Shown piece by piece: positions 37,614-45,436 of a DNA stretch of 48,555 nt; the first letter of the stretch is position 1; each line of letters starts with the position of its first letter. The stretch covers positions 1 through 48,555 of the forward strand of contig JABDKX010000013.1 of assembly GCA_013001975.1 (NCBI GenBank). Direction: 5' to 3'. The translations under genes were made by a program, and so were the position numbers. The notes beneath the pieces were generated by a model. The model was given only the letters and a program-made list of their open reading frames with translations, was not told where the DNA came from and did not search any database. The DNA comes from Saprospiraceae bacterium (GTDB taxonomy: Bacteria; Bacteroidota; Bacteroidia; Chitinophagales; Saprospiraceae).

Positions 37614-37704
37614 AGTTAAATGACATCATTTACTTTATTAATTGAAGATTAAGTACATAACTTAGGTTGTGAACTATAATTTAAACTTCATTTAATTCAT
37701 TGTC

Positions 37705-38256
37705 ATGAAGTATTTAACTGTATCAATTTTTGTTGTTATTCTGGTAGCTTGCCTGTCACAAAAAGGGGAGGAGTCTATAAAGGATAACTCGGTTGAAAAC
37801 AAAGAAGTTGATGTCGATAAAGATAACTCAGAATTCATAACCCATGAAATAAAGTACCAGAACGGAGATTTTGTTTTAGCTCATTCTACAGTTTCTAAAA
37901 CCCACATTCCAAATAATTTAGATTTGAAAAAAATTGCGAAAATCGTTGAAAACGGTAATGGACAATTAGTTCAAATTGTTGCCTTAGATGAAACAGGTTT
38001 AAATATATTTTCAGATATTTTCTTTGTAAATCATAATACAGATAAGTATTGTGATGAAAGTGAAAATGAGCAATCTCTTTTATCAAAGGAGAATGAATCA
38101 ATTATTGAATTCCATATTCCGAGAAGGGTAGCGGAAAAAATATTTTCTATTGCAATCAAAAACATTGCTGTTATTAATGGAATTCCTGAAATCGAGAAGT
38201 TCCCTAAAAAGTTTTCACAGGATGATCTGGAAAGTTTGCAAGTGCTTGAAGTGTAA
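37705..38256 (+). CDS. Lipoprotein of unknown function
   Basis: The 183-residue product has a short signal peptide with lipobox L-V-A-C (Cys16). A polar, Asp/Glu/Lys-rich linker (about 18-45) is followed by a mixed alpha/beta domain with no motif that I recognise; it contains a single Cys in the mature domain (in D-K-Y-C-D-E). It lies about 190 bases after ppc and its terminator, and is convergent with proC. Lipidation and export are well supported, function is not. Confidence 0.7.
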   Translation: MKYLTVSIFVVILVACLSQKGEESIKDNSVENKEVDVDKDNSEFITHEIKYQNGDFVLAHSTVSKTHIPNNLDLKKIAKIVENGNGQLVQIVALDETGLNIFSDIFFVNHNTDKYCDESENEQSLLSKENESIIEFHIPRRVAEKIFSIAIKNIAVINGIPEIEKFPKKFSQDDLESLQVLEV

Positions 38257-38280
38257 GCGTGTTAAGCAAATTTCATTTCA

Positions 38281-39090
38281 TCAATTGATTTTCATTCCAA
38301 GCTCATCTGCTCTTAATTTTGCGGCTTCAATTCCTAAAAATATTTTTTCTGATAAACTTTCTTGAATAAATTTTTCAATAGCAGCTTCAGTGGTTCCTCC
38401 TTTGGATGATATGACATCAATCCATTCCTGACAAGATATTGAGTTTTGTTGAAACAACTCAATAGCACCTAGAAAAGTTTGCTTAACTAACAAATTTGCT
38501 TCGGACTTACTTAAGCCCAATTTCTCAGCAACTTTAATAATGGAATCCATAAAAAAATAAACATAAGCAGGACCGGACCCAGAAATAGCAGTTGTAGCAT
38601 TTAGAGTTTCTTCTTTTTCAAGATTCAATGTTTTACCTGTGGCTGCTAATAAATTTTGAATCATACTGATTTCTATTCTTGTCACTTCTTCAGACGCATA
38701 AAACGCGGTCATACCAGAGCCTATTTTTGAAGCGATATTTGGCATCGCTCTCACTACTTTATCTATACTTAAATTGTCCTTTATCGATTGAATAGTTATA
38801 CCTGCCATTATACTTAGAATGACTTGATCGTGGCTTACATAGCTTTTTATATTAGCAAATAAGGCGTTTGCATCTTGAGGTTTTACAGCTAGAATTATGA
38901 GGTCAGCATTTTTTACACACTCAACATTTGTTTCAATAGTGCCAATGTTCAATGATTTTAAATGCGCAATTCTATCTCCTTTTTCTTTTTCTAAAATAAT
39001 GAGATTGTTAGTATCTGTGACATGGTTTTCTATAAATGATCTTGCATATGATAGACCCATATTACCAGCTCCAATTAATAAAATTTTCAT
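38281..39090 (-). CDS. proC: Pyrroline-5-carboxylate reductase
   Basis: ProC reduces pyrroline-5-carboxylate to L-proline with NAD(P)H. The 269-residue protein starts with the Rossmann motif I-G-A-G-N-M-G (6-12), has L-A-V-K-P-Q-D, V-R-A-M-P-N-I, and the family signature region S-G-S-G-P-A-Y-V-Y-F-F-M-D-S with the following S-K-G-G-T-T-E-A-A near the C-terminus. Length is normal for the family. It stands alone on the minus strand, with no other proline genes nearby. Confidence 0.94.
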   Translation of the reverse strand: MKILLIGAGNMGLSYARSFIENHVTDTNNLIILEKEKGDRIAHLKSLNIGTIETNVECVKNADLIILAVKPQDANALFANIKSYVSHDQVILSIMAGITIQSIKDNLSIDKVVRAMPNIASKIGSGMTAFYASEEVTRIEISMIQNLLAATGKTLNLEKEETLNATTAISGSGPAYVYFFMDSIIKVAEKLGLSKSEANLLVKQTFLGAIELFQQNSISCQEWIDVISSKGGTTEAAIEKFIQESLSEKIFLGIEAAKLRADELGMKIN

Positions 39091-39409
39091 AATTTAATTT
39101 GTACTTTTTTGAGTTGCTTAGTTGTATTAATGTCGGTGTTTGTAATTTCTTGTTCACTTACTTATTCTGTAATGATAAAGAATAACTTAATTCATCATTT
39201 TATTGTTTGATGAAATGATTAATTTAGTATTATAAATTTATTTAACAATGGTGTGTGATATTATATAGCAAGCTGTTGCTGAACTTATATAATTATATCG
39301 ATTGATCGAATCGTTATTACCTACAGCCAATTCTAACTAGGACTAAAGACTATGCAACTTATAAACTGCAATACACTTAAAAAGCAGAGATTATATTTAC
39401 TAGCTTTGC
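39091..39409. other. Intergenic region without recognised content
   Basis: A 319-base AT-rich gap upstream of proC and downstream of the DUF1801 gene, both on the minus strand. I see only small imperfect inverted repeats (for example AGCAA/TTGCT near 39270-39283), with no gene, RNA or promoter consensus. Confidence 0.5.
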
Positions 39410-39865
39410 TTATCTTTTTAGGTTTGCCTCATAATTATCTATCCACTTTTTTACACTAATTTTTTTCATTAATTGACCAATCAGCTTGTAGGGAATTTGA
39501 TCCATCTTTTTAAATCGAACACAACTCTTTCCCATATCTAACTTTTGTGAGCTGTGCTTTGGATATTCTTTTACAAACCAATCCAGCAATTTAGCATCAC
39601 CATAAATTCCCATATGGTAAAAGTTAATAGAATTTTTTTGAGAAGCAATACCTGCGAATGGTAATGGCTCACTTGGTTTACAATGATAACCATCTGGATA
39701 TAGTGAATGTGGAACAACATAGCCTAGGCCACCATAACTTATGCCAGCTTCAAATCCTTTAGGTAGGTTTTTCATAATGACATCGTGTAGTTTGTTAAAC
39801 GGTTCTACACGATCTTCAGGTAGGTTGATGAGAATTTCTTTAACTGTTTTTCCAATTGCCTTCAT
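39410..39865 (-). CDS. DUF1801 family protein
   Basis: A 151-residue cytoplasmic protein with no signal peptide. It fits the DUF1801 (YdhG-like) family: an N-terminal helix with L-P-E-D-R-V-E-P-F-N-K-L, then the strand motif G-F-E-A-G-I-S-Y-G-G-L-G-Y, F-A-G-I-A-S-Q-K-N-S-I-N-F-Y, and a C-terminal G-K-S-C-V-R-F-K region. These proteins have a small alpha/beta fold of uncertain function; some Bacillus members were linked to iron handling. It is not obviously part of an operon. Confidence 0.8.
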   Translation of the reverse strand: MKAIGKTVKEILINLPEDRVEPFNKLHDVIMKNLPKGFEAGISYGGLGYVVPHSLYPDGYHCKPSEPLPFAGIASQKNSINFYHMGIYGDAKLLDWFVKEYPKHSSQKLDMGKSCVRFKKMDQIPYKLIGQLMKKISVKKWIDNYEANLKR

Positions 39866-40438
39866 TATATAAAGATTTTTTGTTCTTGTATTTACTAAAA
39901 TAAGGACTTTCTATATATATACAAGATAATTTATAATGTTAGTTGGCTAAAATGGGAATTATATGCATCAAAATATTTACTGAAAGTAACCTAAGGCAAA
40001 GACGTCCCCGCCTCTTACGGGTATATAAAAAGAGAAATTTTATTGAGAAGAGACGAGACCACCTTTCTCTTAAAATCTGGTTTTATATGGATTGTTTTCT
40101 GCGATCCTTATAGATTCCAAGGTCAAAAACAAAACCTCACCGGCCTGCGTCTTTGAAATTTCGGAATGTCTTTTTTCGTGTGCATTTCCTTACAAACAAG
40201 TTTGACGAAAATTATAAATAAGGTCACAATCTAAGGCAAAGGCGTCCCCGCCTCTTGCCGACATAAAAAGCCCATGACTAAGTCATGAGCTTTTGTTTCT
40301 CTGGTGACTCCGGAAGGATTGCTTTCAGCGATCCTTGTTGATTACAAGGTCAAAAACAAAAGCTCACCGGCCTGCGTTTGCTGTTGTCTTATTTCATGCA
40401 AATTTCCTTACAAACAAGTTTGACGAAAATGTTGAATG
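39866..40438. repeat. Diverged tandem repeat region beside tRNA-Arg
   Basis: No gene. Two diverged copies of a roughly 220-240 base unit lie in direct orientation. Matching blocks are 39991-40020 with 40231-40260 (3 differences in 30), 40101-40150 with 40328-40377 (4 in 50) and 40184-40212 with 40402-40430 (identical over 29). The first block is GC-rich and holds AGGCG/CGCCT arms around TCCC. Between blocks the copies differ: the second copy carries a duplicate of the tRNA 3' end and terminator, while the first has unrelated sequence with its own AAGAGAAA/TTTCTCTT inverted repeat (40030-40071). The changing offsets (240, 227, 218) show small insertions and deletions. Confidence 0.8.
40265..40320 (-). 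repeat. Duplicate of the tRNA-Arg 3' end plus its terminator
   Basis: This segment matches 40440-40495 with 4 differences in 56 bases. It contains the last 15 bases of the tRNA gene (the T-arm side and acceptor strand, 40306-40320) followed on the minus strand by a terminator hairpin, GCTCATGAC with GTCATGGGC, and a T-run. In this copy the tRNA-like end is followed by CCA, which the intact gene lacks. The rest of a tRNA is absent. It could be a remnant of tandem tRNA duplication or an integration scar. Confidence 0.75.
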
Positions 40439-40465
40439 AAAAAAGCCCATGACATTGTCATGAGC
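40439..40465 (-). terminator. Terminator of tRNA-Arg
   Basis: Read on the minus strand, GCTCATGAC (40465-40457) pairs with GTCATGGGC (40453-40445), 9 bp with one T-G wobble and a 3-base loop, followed by six T. It starts 15 bases after the tRNA 3' end. Confidence 0.8.
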
Positions 40466-40479
40466 TTTTGTTTCTCTAG

Positions 40480-40553
40480 TGACTCCGGAAGGATTCGAAC
40501 CCTCAACCCCCAGAGCCGAAATCTGGTATTCTATCCAGTTGAACTACGGAGCC
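40480..40553 (-). tRNA. tRNA-Arg (anticodon TCG)
   Basis: The minus strand folds as a tRNA of 74 bases. The acceptor stem is GGCTCCG with CGGAGTC (one G-T pair) and discriminator A; the D-arm has GTTCAACTGGATAGAAT; the anticodon stem CCAGA/TCTGG encloses the loop TTTCGGC with anticodon TCG; the T-arm contains GGTTCGAATCC. It would read CGA codons, and by wobble other CGN. The CCA end is not encoded. It follows the glycan operon by about 50 bases and has its own promoter box and terminator. Confidence 0.93.
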
Positions 40554-40563
40554 AAAATGATTG

Positions 40564-40571
40564 CAAATATA
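40564..40571 (-). promoter_or_regulatory. Promoter -7 box of tRNA-Arg
   Basis: On the minus strand TATATTTG matches TAnnTTTG exactly and ends 10 bases before the tRNA 5' end, a natural distance for a short-leader tRNA transcript. No -33 element is evident. Confidence 0.6.
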
Positions 40572-40601
40572 TCACATTAAGTTTAATGAAGTATAGTGAT
40601 T

Positions 40602-41492
40602 TTATAAATTAAGATAGCCCAATAATGCAAGCCATCTGAACCTAATCACATATTTTCCTTTTATCCATTGCCCTTTAAGAAGGTAGTAAAATGCTATTAA
40701 GTATGTAGCAAAATATTTAAAAATAAACTCTCCAAGCTTTGGCAGGAATGCATATTTTTTATTACTCAAAATTCGTAATCTTTCTTCCGATCCTAAAAGA
40801 CGACTGAGTTTATCAAAATTTTCATCTGTCAATCGTTGTGCATCTATATGATGCCCAACTGAAATTTTTGGGTAATAATAAATTTCATCATTGTACTTTG
40901 ATATAGCATTGAAAATATATTTATCATCAGCTCTCCACTTCAACGCATTGTTGAAACCGCCTGCTTTTTCAAGCCATTCTTTTTTATAAATCATACTGCA
41001 TCCAGCAGGATATTTTTTGCCATAACATTTAAATACCTTATCACCAAAATCTATTCTGGTAACCATCATTCTTAGGAAATCGTTGTACCACAAAGGCTCT
41101 TCAGTTTCATAAATAGGAATGACTTTTCCACCTATTCCAATAACCGAAACGTTATCATTAAAATAAGAAATTATTTTTTCTAAATAATCCTTGGATGCCA
41201 TGCCATCATCATCGATATAACAAATGAGATCACTTTGAGCTTCTTTAATACCTCTATTTCTAGCAAAACTTAATCCCTGATTGGTTTCGATAACTTGTCT
41301 AAGATTGAGACTTGGATTATCAAGCGCATATTGGTCAACAATTTGTTTTGTATTGTCTGTGCAGTTGTTATTGACCAAAATAACTTCAAATAACTGTTTA
41401 TCTAATGTTTGATTGAAAAGATGATCAAGACAATCTTTTATAAATCGTTCTCTATTATAAGTACAAACAATGACTGAAATTTTGTAGCTCAT
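40602..41492 (-). CDS. Family 2 glycosyltransferase
   Basis: A 296-residue GT-A enzyme: N-terminal S-V-I-V-C-T-Y-N-R (nucleotide-sugar fold), N-N-N-C-T-D-N-T, N-Q-G-L-S-F-A-R-N-R-G, and the metal-binding Y-I-D-D-D-G (about 92-97). A later Trp/Asp segment (W-R-A-D-D-K) is the probable catalytic region, and the C-terminal 60 residues are hydrophobic and basic, suggesting membrane association. It is the last gene of the minus-strand glycan operon, 4 bases after the DUF115/GT42-like gene. It should add a sugar to a lipid-linked or surface glycan; donor and acceptor are unknown. Confidence 0.88.
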   Translation of the reverse strand: MSYKISVIVCTYNRERFIKDCLDHLFNQTLDKQLFEVILVNNNCTDNTKQIVDQYALDNPSLNLRQVIETNQGLSFARNRGIKEAQSDLICYIDDDGMASKDYLEKIISYFNDNVSVIGIGGKVIPIYETEEPLWYNDFLRMMVTRIDFGDKVFKCYGKKYPAGCSMIYKKEWLEKAGGFNNALKWRADDKYIFNAISKYNDEIYYYPKISVGHHIDAQRLTDENFDKLSRLLGSEERLRILSNKKYAFLPKLGEFIFKYFATYLIAFYYLLKGQWIKGKYVIRFRWLALLGYLNL

Positions 41493-41496
41493 TTAT

Positions 41497-42366
41497 TTAC
41501 AATTCAGTTAATGGTTTTCTTTCAAAAGCATCGATATAAGACTTATAAGATGCATTATATATTTTGACCTTTTTCTTTTTAGCGTATTCATTAATATCTA
41601 CATACCCTCTAAATGCTAGCATCCATTTTTCAAACACTTCATGCATTTTTCGATCTCTCTTTCCAGCATATTTCATTGTTCTCCAATTCTCTTTTTTATC
41701 AAAATAGTGCTTCTGATCAAGTTCTACTTTGTTTTGAGAATCGATTCTCAGTAACTCATGCCAAGAGTGATCAGCACCCGTCAAAACAATTTTTTTATAA
41801 CCTAACCAAATACCAATCATAATGCTTGGAATCATAACGTTATGAGGTCTTGGCATTCCTAATTTGAGATGAAAAAGTTGATGACTAAAAAAGTCTAATC
41901 CTTCAATTGGTGTGTTGTTGTAAAAGTGAATGGTTATGTTTTTATTGTTTTCTATGATTTTTAGTCGACTTGATTTTTTAGCATCATTAGCAAGGAATAA
42001 TTCTAATGGCCATTGTGTATTTTCATTTAAAGCATTGAAAAAAGCCAATCCTTTACTTGTATAATATTCGTTTAAACTTTCATCCCACATTTCAGGAGCG
42101 CCAACGATATAATACTTAGGTTTGAGTTTTACAAATTCTTCCTTCTCAGCAAAATGATTTAATCCAATAAGATCATTATTGGCTAATGCTGATTGGTCAT
42201 GTTTTAAGGTTTCTTGGAATGAAGGTCCTGTACCTAAAATTATAAATGCTTTTTCTCGCTTTCTAGGTTTTATGCTAAACTGTGGTTTGGAAAGTATCAT
42301 AATTTTTATTGATGATCCCAAACTCTTTTGAAGATTAGATAAAAATGTTCCCAGCGCTTTTAACAT
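41497..42366 (-). CDS. DUF115/GT42-like putative glycosyltransferase
   Basis: The 289-residue product contains F-I-I-L-G-T-G-P-S-F (41-50) and, further on, I-G-I-W-L-G-Y-K-K-I-V-L-T-G-A-D-H-S-W (184-202). A glycine-rich G-x-G-P-S loop followed by an A-L-G-Y-K-x-I-x-L-x-G-x-D motif is shared by the DUF115/Maf-type family and by GT42 sialyltransferases such as Cst of Campylobacter. Between nonulosonate genes, a role as nonulosonic acid transferase is attractive, but it rests on these short motifs. It starts 4 bases after the PseG-like gene. It has no signal peptide or clear membrane helix. Confidence 0.6.
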   Translation of the reverse strand: MLKALGTFLSNLQKSLGSSIKIMILSKPQFSIKPRKREKAFIILGTGPSFQETLKHDQSALANNDLIGLNHFAEKEEFVKLKPKYYIVGAPEMWDESLNEYYTSKGLAFFNALNENTQWPLELFLANDAKKSSRLKIIENNKNITIHFYNNTPIEGLDFFSHQLFHLKLGMPRPHNVMIPSIMIGIWLGYKKIVLTGADHSWHELLRIDSQNKVELDQKHYFDKKENWRTMKYAGKRDRKMHEVFEKWMLAFRGYVDINEYAKKKKVKIYNASYKSYIDAFERKPLTEL

Positions 42367-42370
42367 AGCT

Positions 42371-43357
42371 TTAGTTTATAATTGCTTTTGCAACATTAGC
42401 CAACGGATTTGAATTAAACGATTGTTTTGAATTTTTATGAATGTCTAAAAGTAAATTTTTGTTATTAAGCACATGTGACAAATCTTTCATTAATGTCTTT
42501 TCATCATAGCATATACTTACACAAAGTTTTAATTCTACTAATTCCTTGACAAGATAAGATTTTGTAGGATCTTGAAAATAGTTTATGGCAGGCAAACCCG
42601 CATAAGCAGATTCATAGGATGTCACACCTCCAGTTAATATTGCTAAGGAACAATTGCTTAAAATGTGCCACATATTTTTATTAGTCTTCGCTAGAATGAT
42701 TTCATGTGTTGTATCTTCATTAACAGATTGTGTTAATGCCTCATAGTTATGTTCATACCCTTCACCAAGCAATACCCAAAATACGGCAGGTTGCTCCAAA
42801 TCTTTAATAGCTTTCAATACCTTTAATGTATTGTTATTTGGATCCGTTCCACCCATGCTGATAGCAATATTAATAGATGACTTTCTTAAGTTGTTTTCAA
42901 ATTGTAAACCATCAATTTTATAACAATCTGATCTTATAATTGTGTTCTGAAGTCCAGCTTCAATTTTCAACTTTGATCCAAAGTCTTTTGTTTGATACTT
43001 CGTTCTTGTAACGAGTAAGTCACATTTTGACATCTGATTAAAGATGGGTGAAATGCTGGTGATTTTTTTACCGATATTCGCAACGGACTCAAACTCCGAA
43101 TCTGTGAAAGACAGCATATCTAAAACGACACGATCATAGGACTCTGTATCATCAATTTCAAGAGATTCGGTTACTTGAATGTGGTAGGCAGTATCTTTTA
43201 AAAGATGAGACAAGTCTAAGTCTGTTATCAATTGAAATGTGATTTCCCACTCGGGATAAGTGGAAGCCCAAAAGTCAGCCAGCGTTTTGGTTCTTATCAG
43301 ATGACCAAGACCTTCTTTAATAGAAGCCTTACATATCAGAAGAATTTTTGGATTCAT
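42371..43357 (-). CDS. PseG-like nucleotide-sugar hydrolase / GT-B protein
   Basis: PseG removes UDP from a 2,4-diacetamido sugar in pseudaminic acid synthesis. This 328-residue protein has the PseG/MurG-type G-L-G-H-L-I-R (16-22, with the candidate catalytic His19), a central M-G-G-T-D-P-N-N (near 180) and L-T-G-G-V-T-S-Y-E-S-A-Y-A-G-L-P near residue 260, fitting the family in order and spacing. Its first 29 bases overlap the neuB/pseI-type gene, which suggests coupled translation. No pseB, pseC or pseH lies in the window, so the exact substrate is open. Divergence from known PseG means a glycosyltransferase role is also possible. Confidence 0.7.
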   Translation of the reverse strand: MNPKILLICKASIKEGLGHLIRTKTLADFWASTYPEWEITFQLITDLDLSHLLKDTAYHIQVTESLEIDDTESYDRVVLDMLSFTDSEFESVANIGKKITSISPIFNQMSKCDLLVTRTKYQTKDFGSKLKIEAGLQNTIIRSDCYKIDGLQFENNLRKSSINIAISMGGTDPNNNTLKVLKAIKDLEQPAVFWVLLGEGYEHNYEALTQSVNEDTTHEIILAKTNKNMWHILSNCSLAILTGGVTSYESAYAGLPAINYFQDPTKSYLVKELVELKLCVSICYDEKTLMKDLSHVLNNKNLLLDIHKNSKQSFNSNPLANVAKAIIN

Positions 43358-44357
43358 GACTTTTGATATGTGAGTGTGAAAATGCTTCGTATTGTTTGAT
43401 ATCCTTTGAGACGGTACTTCCTATTAAAGTATCAATCTCGTTGGCATTCATAATGGCACTGGGTCTTACGCAAAGAACATCGTCATCTGATATCAAATGT
43501 CCGGCTGGTAAATCTCTAGATGCATATAAAGAACGTCGTGCTCTTTCAGATGTATATTTTTCAGCATCCGTTATTTTATTGGAAGCAGGATTTAATGAAA
43601 ACTCGATGTCTCTGATCGCACTAATATAACGGGTAAATTCTTCTTCATTTTGTGCGTGCTTATGGTCAAAACCTTCTAAAGAATTGTCAAAAGTAAAATG
43701 TTTTTCAAACCATCTAGCACCATATGCATAAGCTGCAATGGCTGCCTCCGCAGTACGCGTATGATCTGAAAATCCCACTTCATAACCAAATTTGTCTTGC
43801 AATACTTTTATAAAAGCAACATTCGTCTTTTCAACAGGACAAGGATAAATCGAAACGCAATGGAGTAATACAAGGTTATTGAAATTAGCTTTTTCTAAAA
43901 CGTTCAGAGATTTTTCAATTTCCTGAAGCGTTGACATGCCAGTCGATAGTATCATTTTAATACCGCGCTCAGCAACTTGTCGTAACAATCTGATATTACT
44001 TAAATCACAAGAAGCGATTTTGATATATGGAGGATTAAAAGAAGCTAAGAGATCAAGTCCTTTTTCATCAAATATAGACCCACTAAATGCAATACCTTTT
44101 TCTGCACTAAAATCATTGAGTGAACGATATTGCTCATCTGTCAATACAGTGCTGAATCTGTTTTCTATAACCTTCTTAATATCATAGTGACCGTAATTAT
44201 AATCACCTGGAAGATAAAGGCCATACGGATTTATTATTTGAAACTTTACAGAATCTGCACCACAATTGGCTGCAATTTCAATAAGTCTTTTGGCATAGTC
44301 CATATTACCGTTATGGTTGACACCAGCTTCTGCAATTATATGTGCATGTTTATTCAT
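43329..44357 (-). CDS. Nonulosonic acid synthase with SAF domain (NeuB/PseI/LegI family)
   Basis: This family condenses PEP with a six-carbon amino sugar to give a nine-carbon sialic-like acid. The 342 residues hold a TIM barrel starting I-I-A-E-A-G-V-N-H-N-G (about 7-17), with S-V-K-F-Q, K-I-A-S-C-D, S-T-G-M-S, H-C-V-S-I-Y-P, F-S-D-H-T and E-K-H-F-T in the expected order, then a C-terminal SAF antifreeze-like domain (about 275-330, R-R-S-L-Y-A to the K-D-I region) that contacts substrate. Whether it makes neuraminic, legionaminic or pseudaminic acid cannot be read by eye; the PseG-like neighbour hints at pseudaminic-type. It starts 5 bases after the pyruvyltransferase gene. Confidence 0.88.
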   Translation of the reverse strand: MNKHAHIIAEAGVNHNGNMDYAKRLIEIAANCGADSVKFQIINPYGLYLPGDYNYGHYDIKKVIENRFSTVLTDEQYRSLNDFSAEKGIAFSGSIFDEKGLDLLASFNPPYIKIASCDLSNIRLLRQVAERGIKMILSTGMSTLQEIEKSLNVLEKANFNNLVLLHCVSIYPCPVEKTNVAFIKVLQDKFGYEVGFSDHTRTAEAAIAAYAYGARWFEKHFTFDNSLEGFDHKHAQNEEEFTRYISAIRDIEFSLNPASNKITDAEKYTSERARRSLYASRDLPAGHLISDDDVLCVRPSAIMNANEIDTLIGSTVSKDIKQYEAFSHSHIKSHESKNSSDM

Positions 44358-44362
44358 AAATA

Positions 44363-45436
44363 CTAAAGTGTACTTTTAGCCATGTCGGCAAAATCATTAA
44401 AGTTCTTCTCAAACGTTTGTCTGATATCTTGCCAATGACCTTCGTTATTTTTAGCTTTTAACGTTTCTAGTTCGTTTATGTTGTCAATTCGATATTTGAC
44501 TTCTTTCATCACATCATCCTTCACATAATTAATGTTCCAATCGTCCATACCTAAGGTATCTACCAAGCTCAGCGCTCTTTCATCATAACTGACTTTGATT
44601 GTAGGAATATCTAAAGACAAGCAAGGGATAAATGAATGTAATCTGAAAGTTAAGTTTAATCGTGTATGTCTTAACAAGTTGATAAATTTATAAGCATCAT
44701 CTGTGTATAAATAATCAACATCCTTAAATGAATCCGCAAAGGCAATGTCTCTGTGATCGTGGCAAAGAATTTTTACGTTTTCATATCCATTGTCTTTCAA
44801 ATAAGCAATAGTATCCAACATCATGTCTCTGAGTTCGTATTGTTTGACAGGAGGAACGGACATTAGGTTTGGTGTTCGAATTGAAATCAAACAATCCGTT
44901 TTATATTTTTCACTTAACTTATTTATAGAAGGAAAAAATTCTTTTAAAAATAGGGTAGGACAAGCACCATTAATATTGTTGCAACCTAAGTTTTTGACGT
45001 ATTGGTAAGTCGCATCATCACGAGAAAGCGCAATCGCAGCTTTGTCGTTTATCATCTTTAATTTGCTATCAGAAATGACATCTGTTCTATCAACCAAAAC
45101 ACCTTGCTTATTATAAATACGTCCGCGAGAAACACTGCAAATCATCAATGGTTTATCTAGAGCATTTAGTGCAATAGGATCGATGTCAATTTCTCCATTT
45201 TCATATAAATTTCCACCGCCTAAAATAACACCATTTCCAAATTGATTGATTTCATAAATGGTGCTCTTACTGAAACCTGATTTCTTTTGGGATTCATATT
45301 TATTTGTTGCTGGTAATGAAATAATATTGATTTCGTCATCAGCAAAAGCATTTTCTACAAATCCTTTGAGCGCGATATATATCACATCATTGCCTACATT
45401 AAATCCTTTTGGTCTAATTGAATATAAATTAATCAT
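44363..45436 (-). CDS. Polysaccharide pyruvyl transferase family protein
   Basis: The 357-residue product fits the polysaccharide pyruvyl transferase family (PF04230, CsaB/WcaK-like): N-terminal G-F-N-V-G-N-D, the G-V-I-L-G-G-G-N-L-Y loop (about 70-78), D-D-A-T-Y-Q-Y-V in the middle, and the C-terminal R-L-H-S-F-I-P-C-L with I-K-V-S-Y-D-E-R. Members add a ketal pyruvate to sugars using PEP, though the family also includes members of unknown activity. The ATG follows the stop of the cytidylyltransferase gene without a gap. Confidence 0.82.
   Translation of the reverse strand: MINLYSIRPKGFNVGNDVIYIALKGFVENAFADDEINIISLPATNKYESQKKSGFSKSTIYEINQFGNGVILGGGNLYENGEIDIDPIALNALDKPLMICSVSRGRIYNKQGVLVDRTDVISDSKLKMINDKAAIALSRDDATYQYVKNLGCNNINGACPTLFLKEFFPSINKLSEKYKTDCLISIRTPNLMSVPPVKQYELRDMMLDTIAYLKDNGYENVKILCHDHRDIAFADSFKDVDYLYTDDAYKFINLLRHTRLNLTFRLHSFIPCLSLDIPTIKVSYDERALSLVDTLGMDDWNINYVKDDVMKEVKYRIDNINELETLKAKNNEGHWQDIRQTFEKNFNDFADMAKSTL

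Noticed and set aside
40306-40377. Second functional tRNA gene
   Set aside because: Only the 3' acceptor and part of the T-arm match; no D-arm or anticodon arm can be folded upstream.
39991-40430. CRISPR array
   Set aside because: Only two copies of a long diverged unit, with no short regular repeats and unique spacers, and no cas genes nearby.
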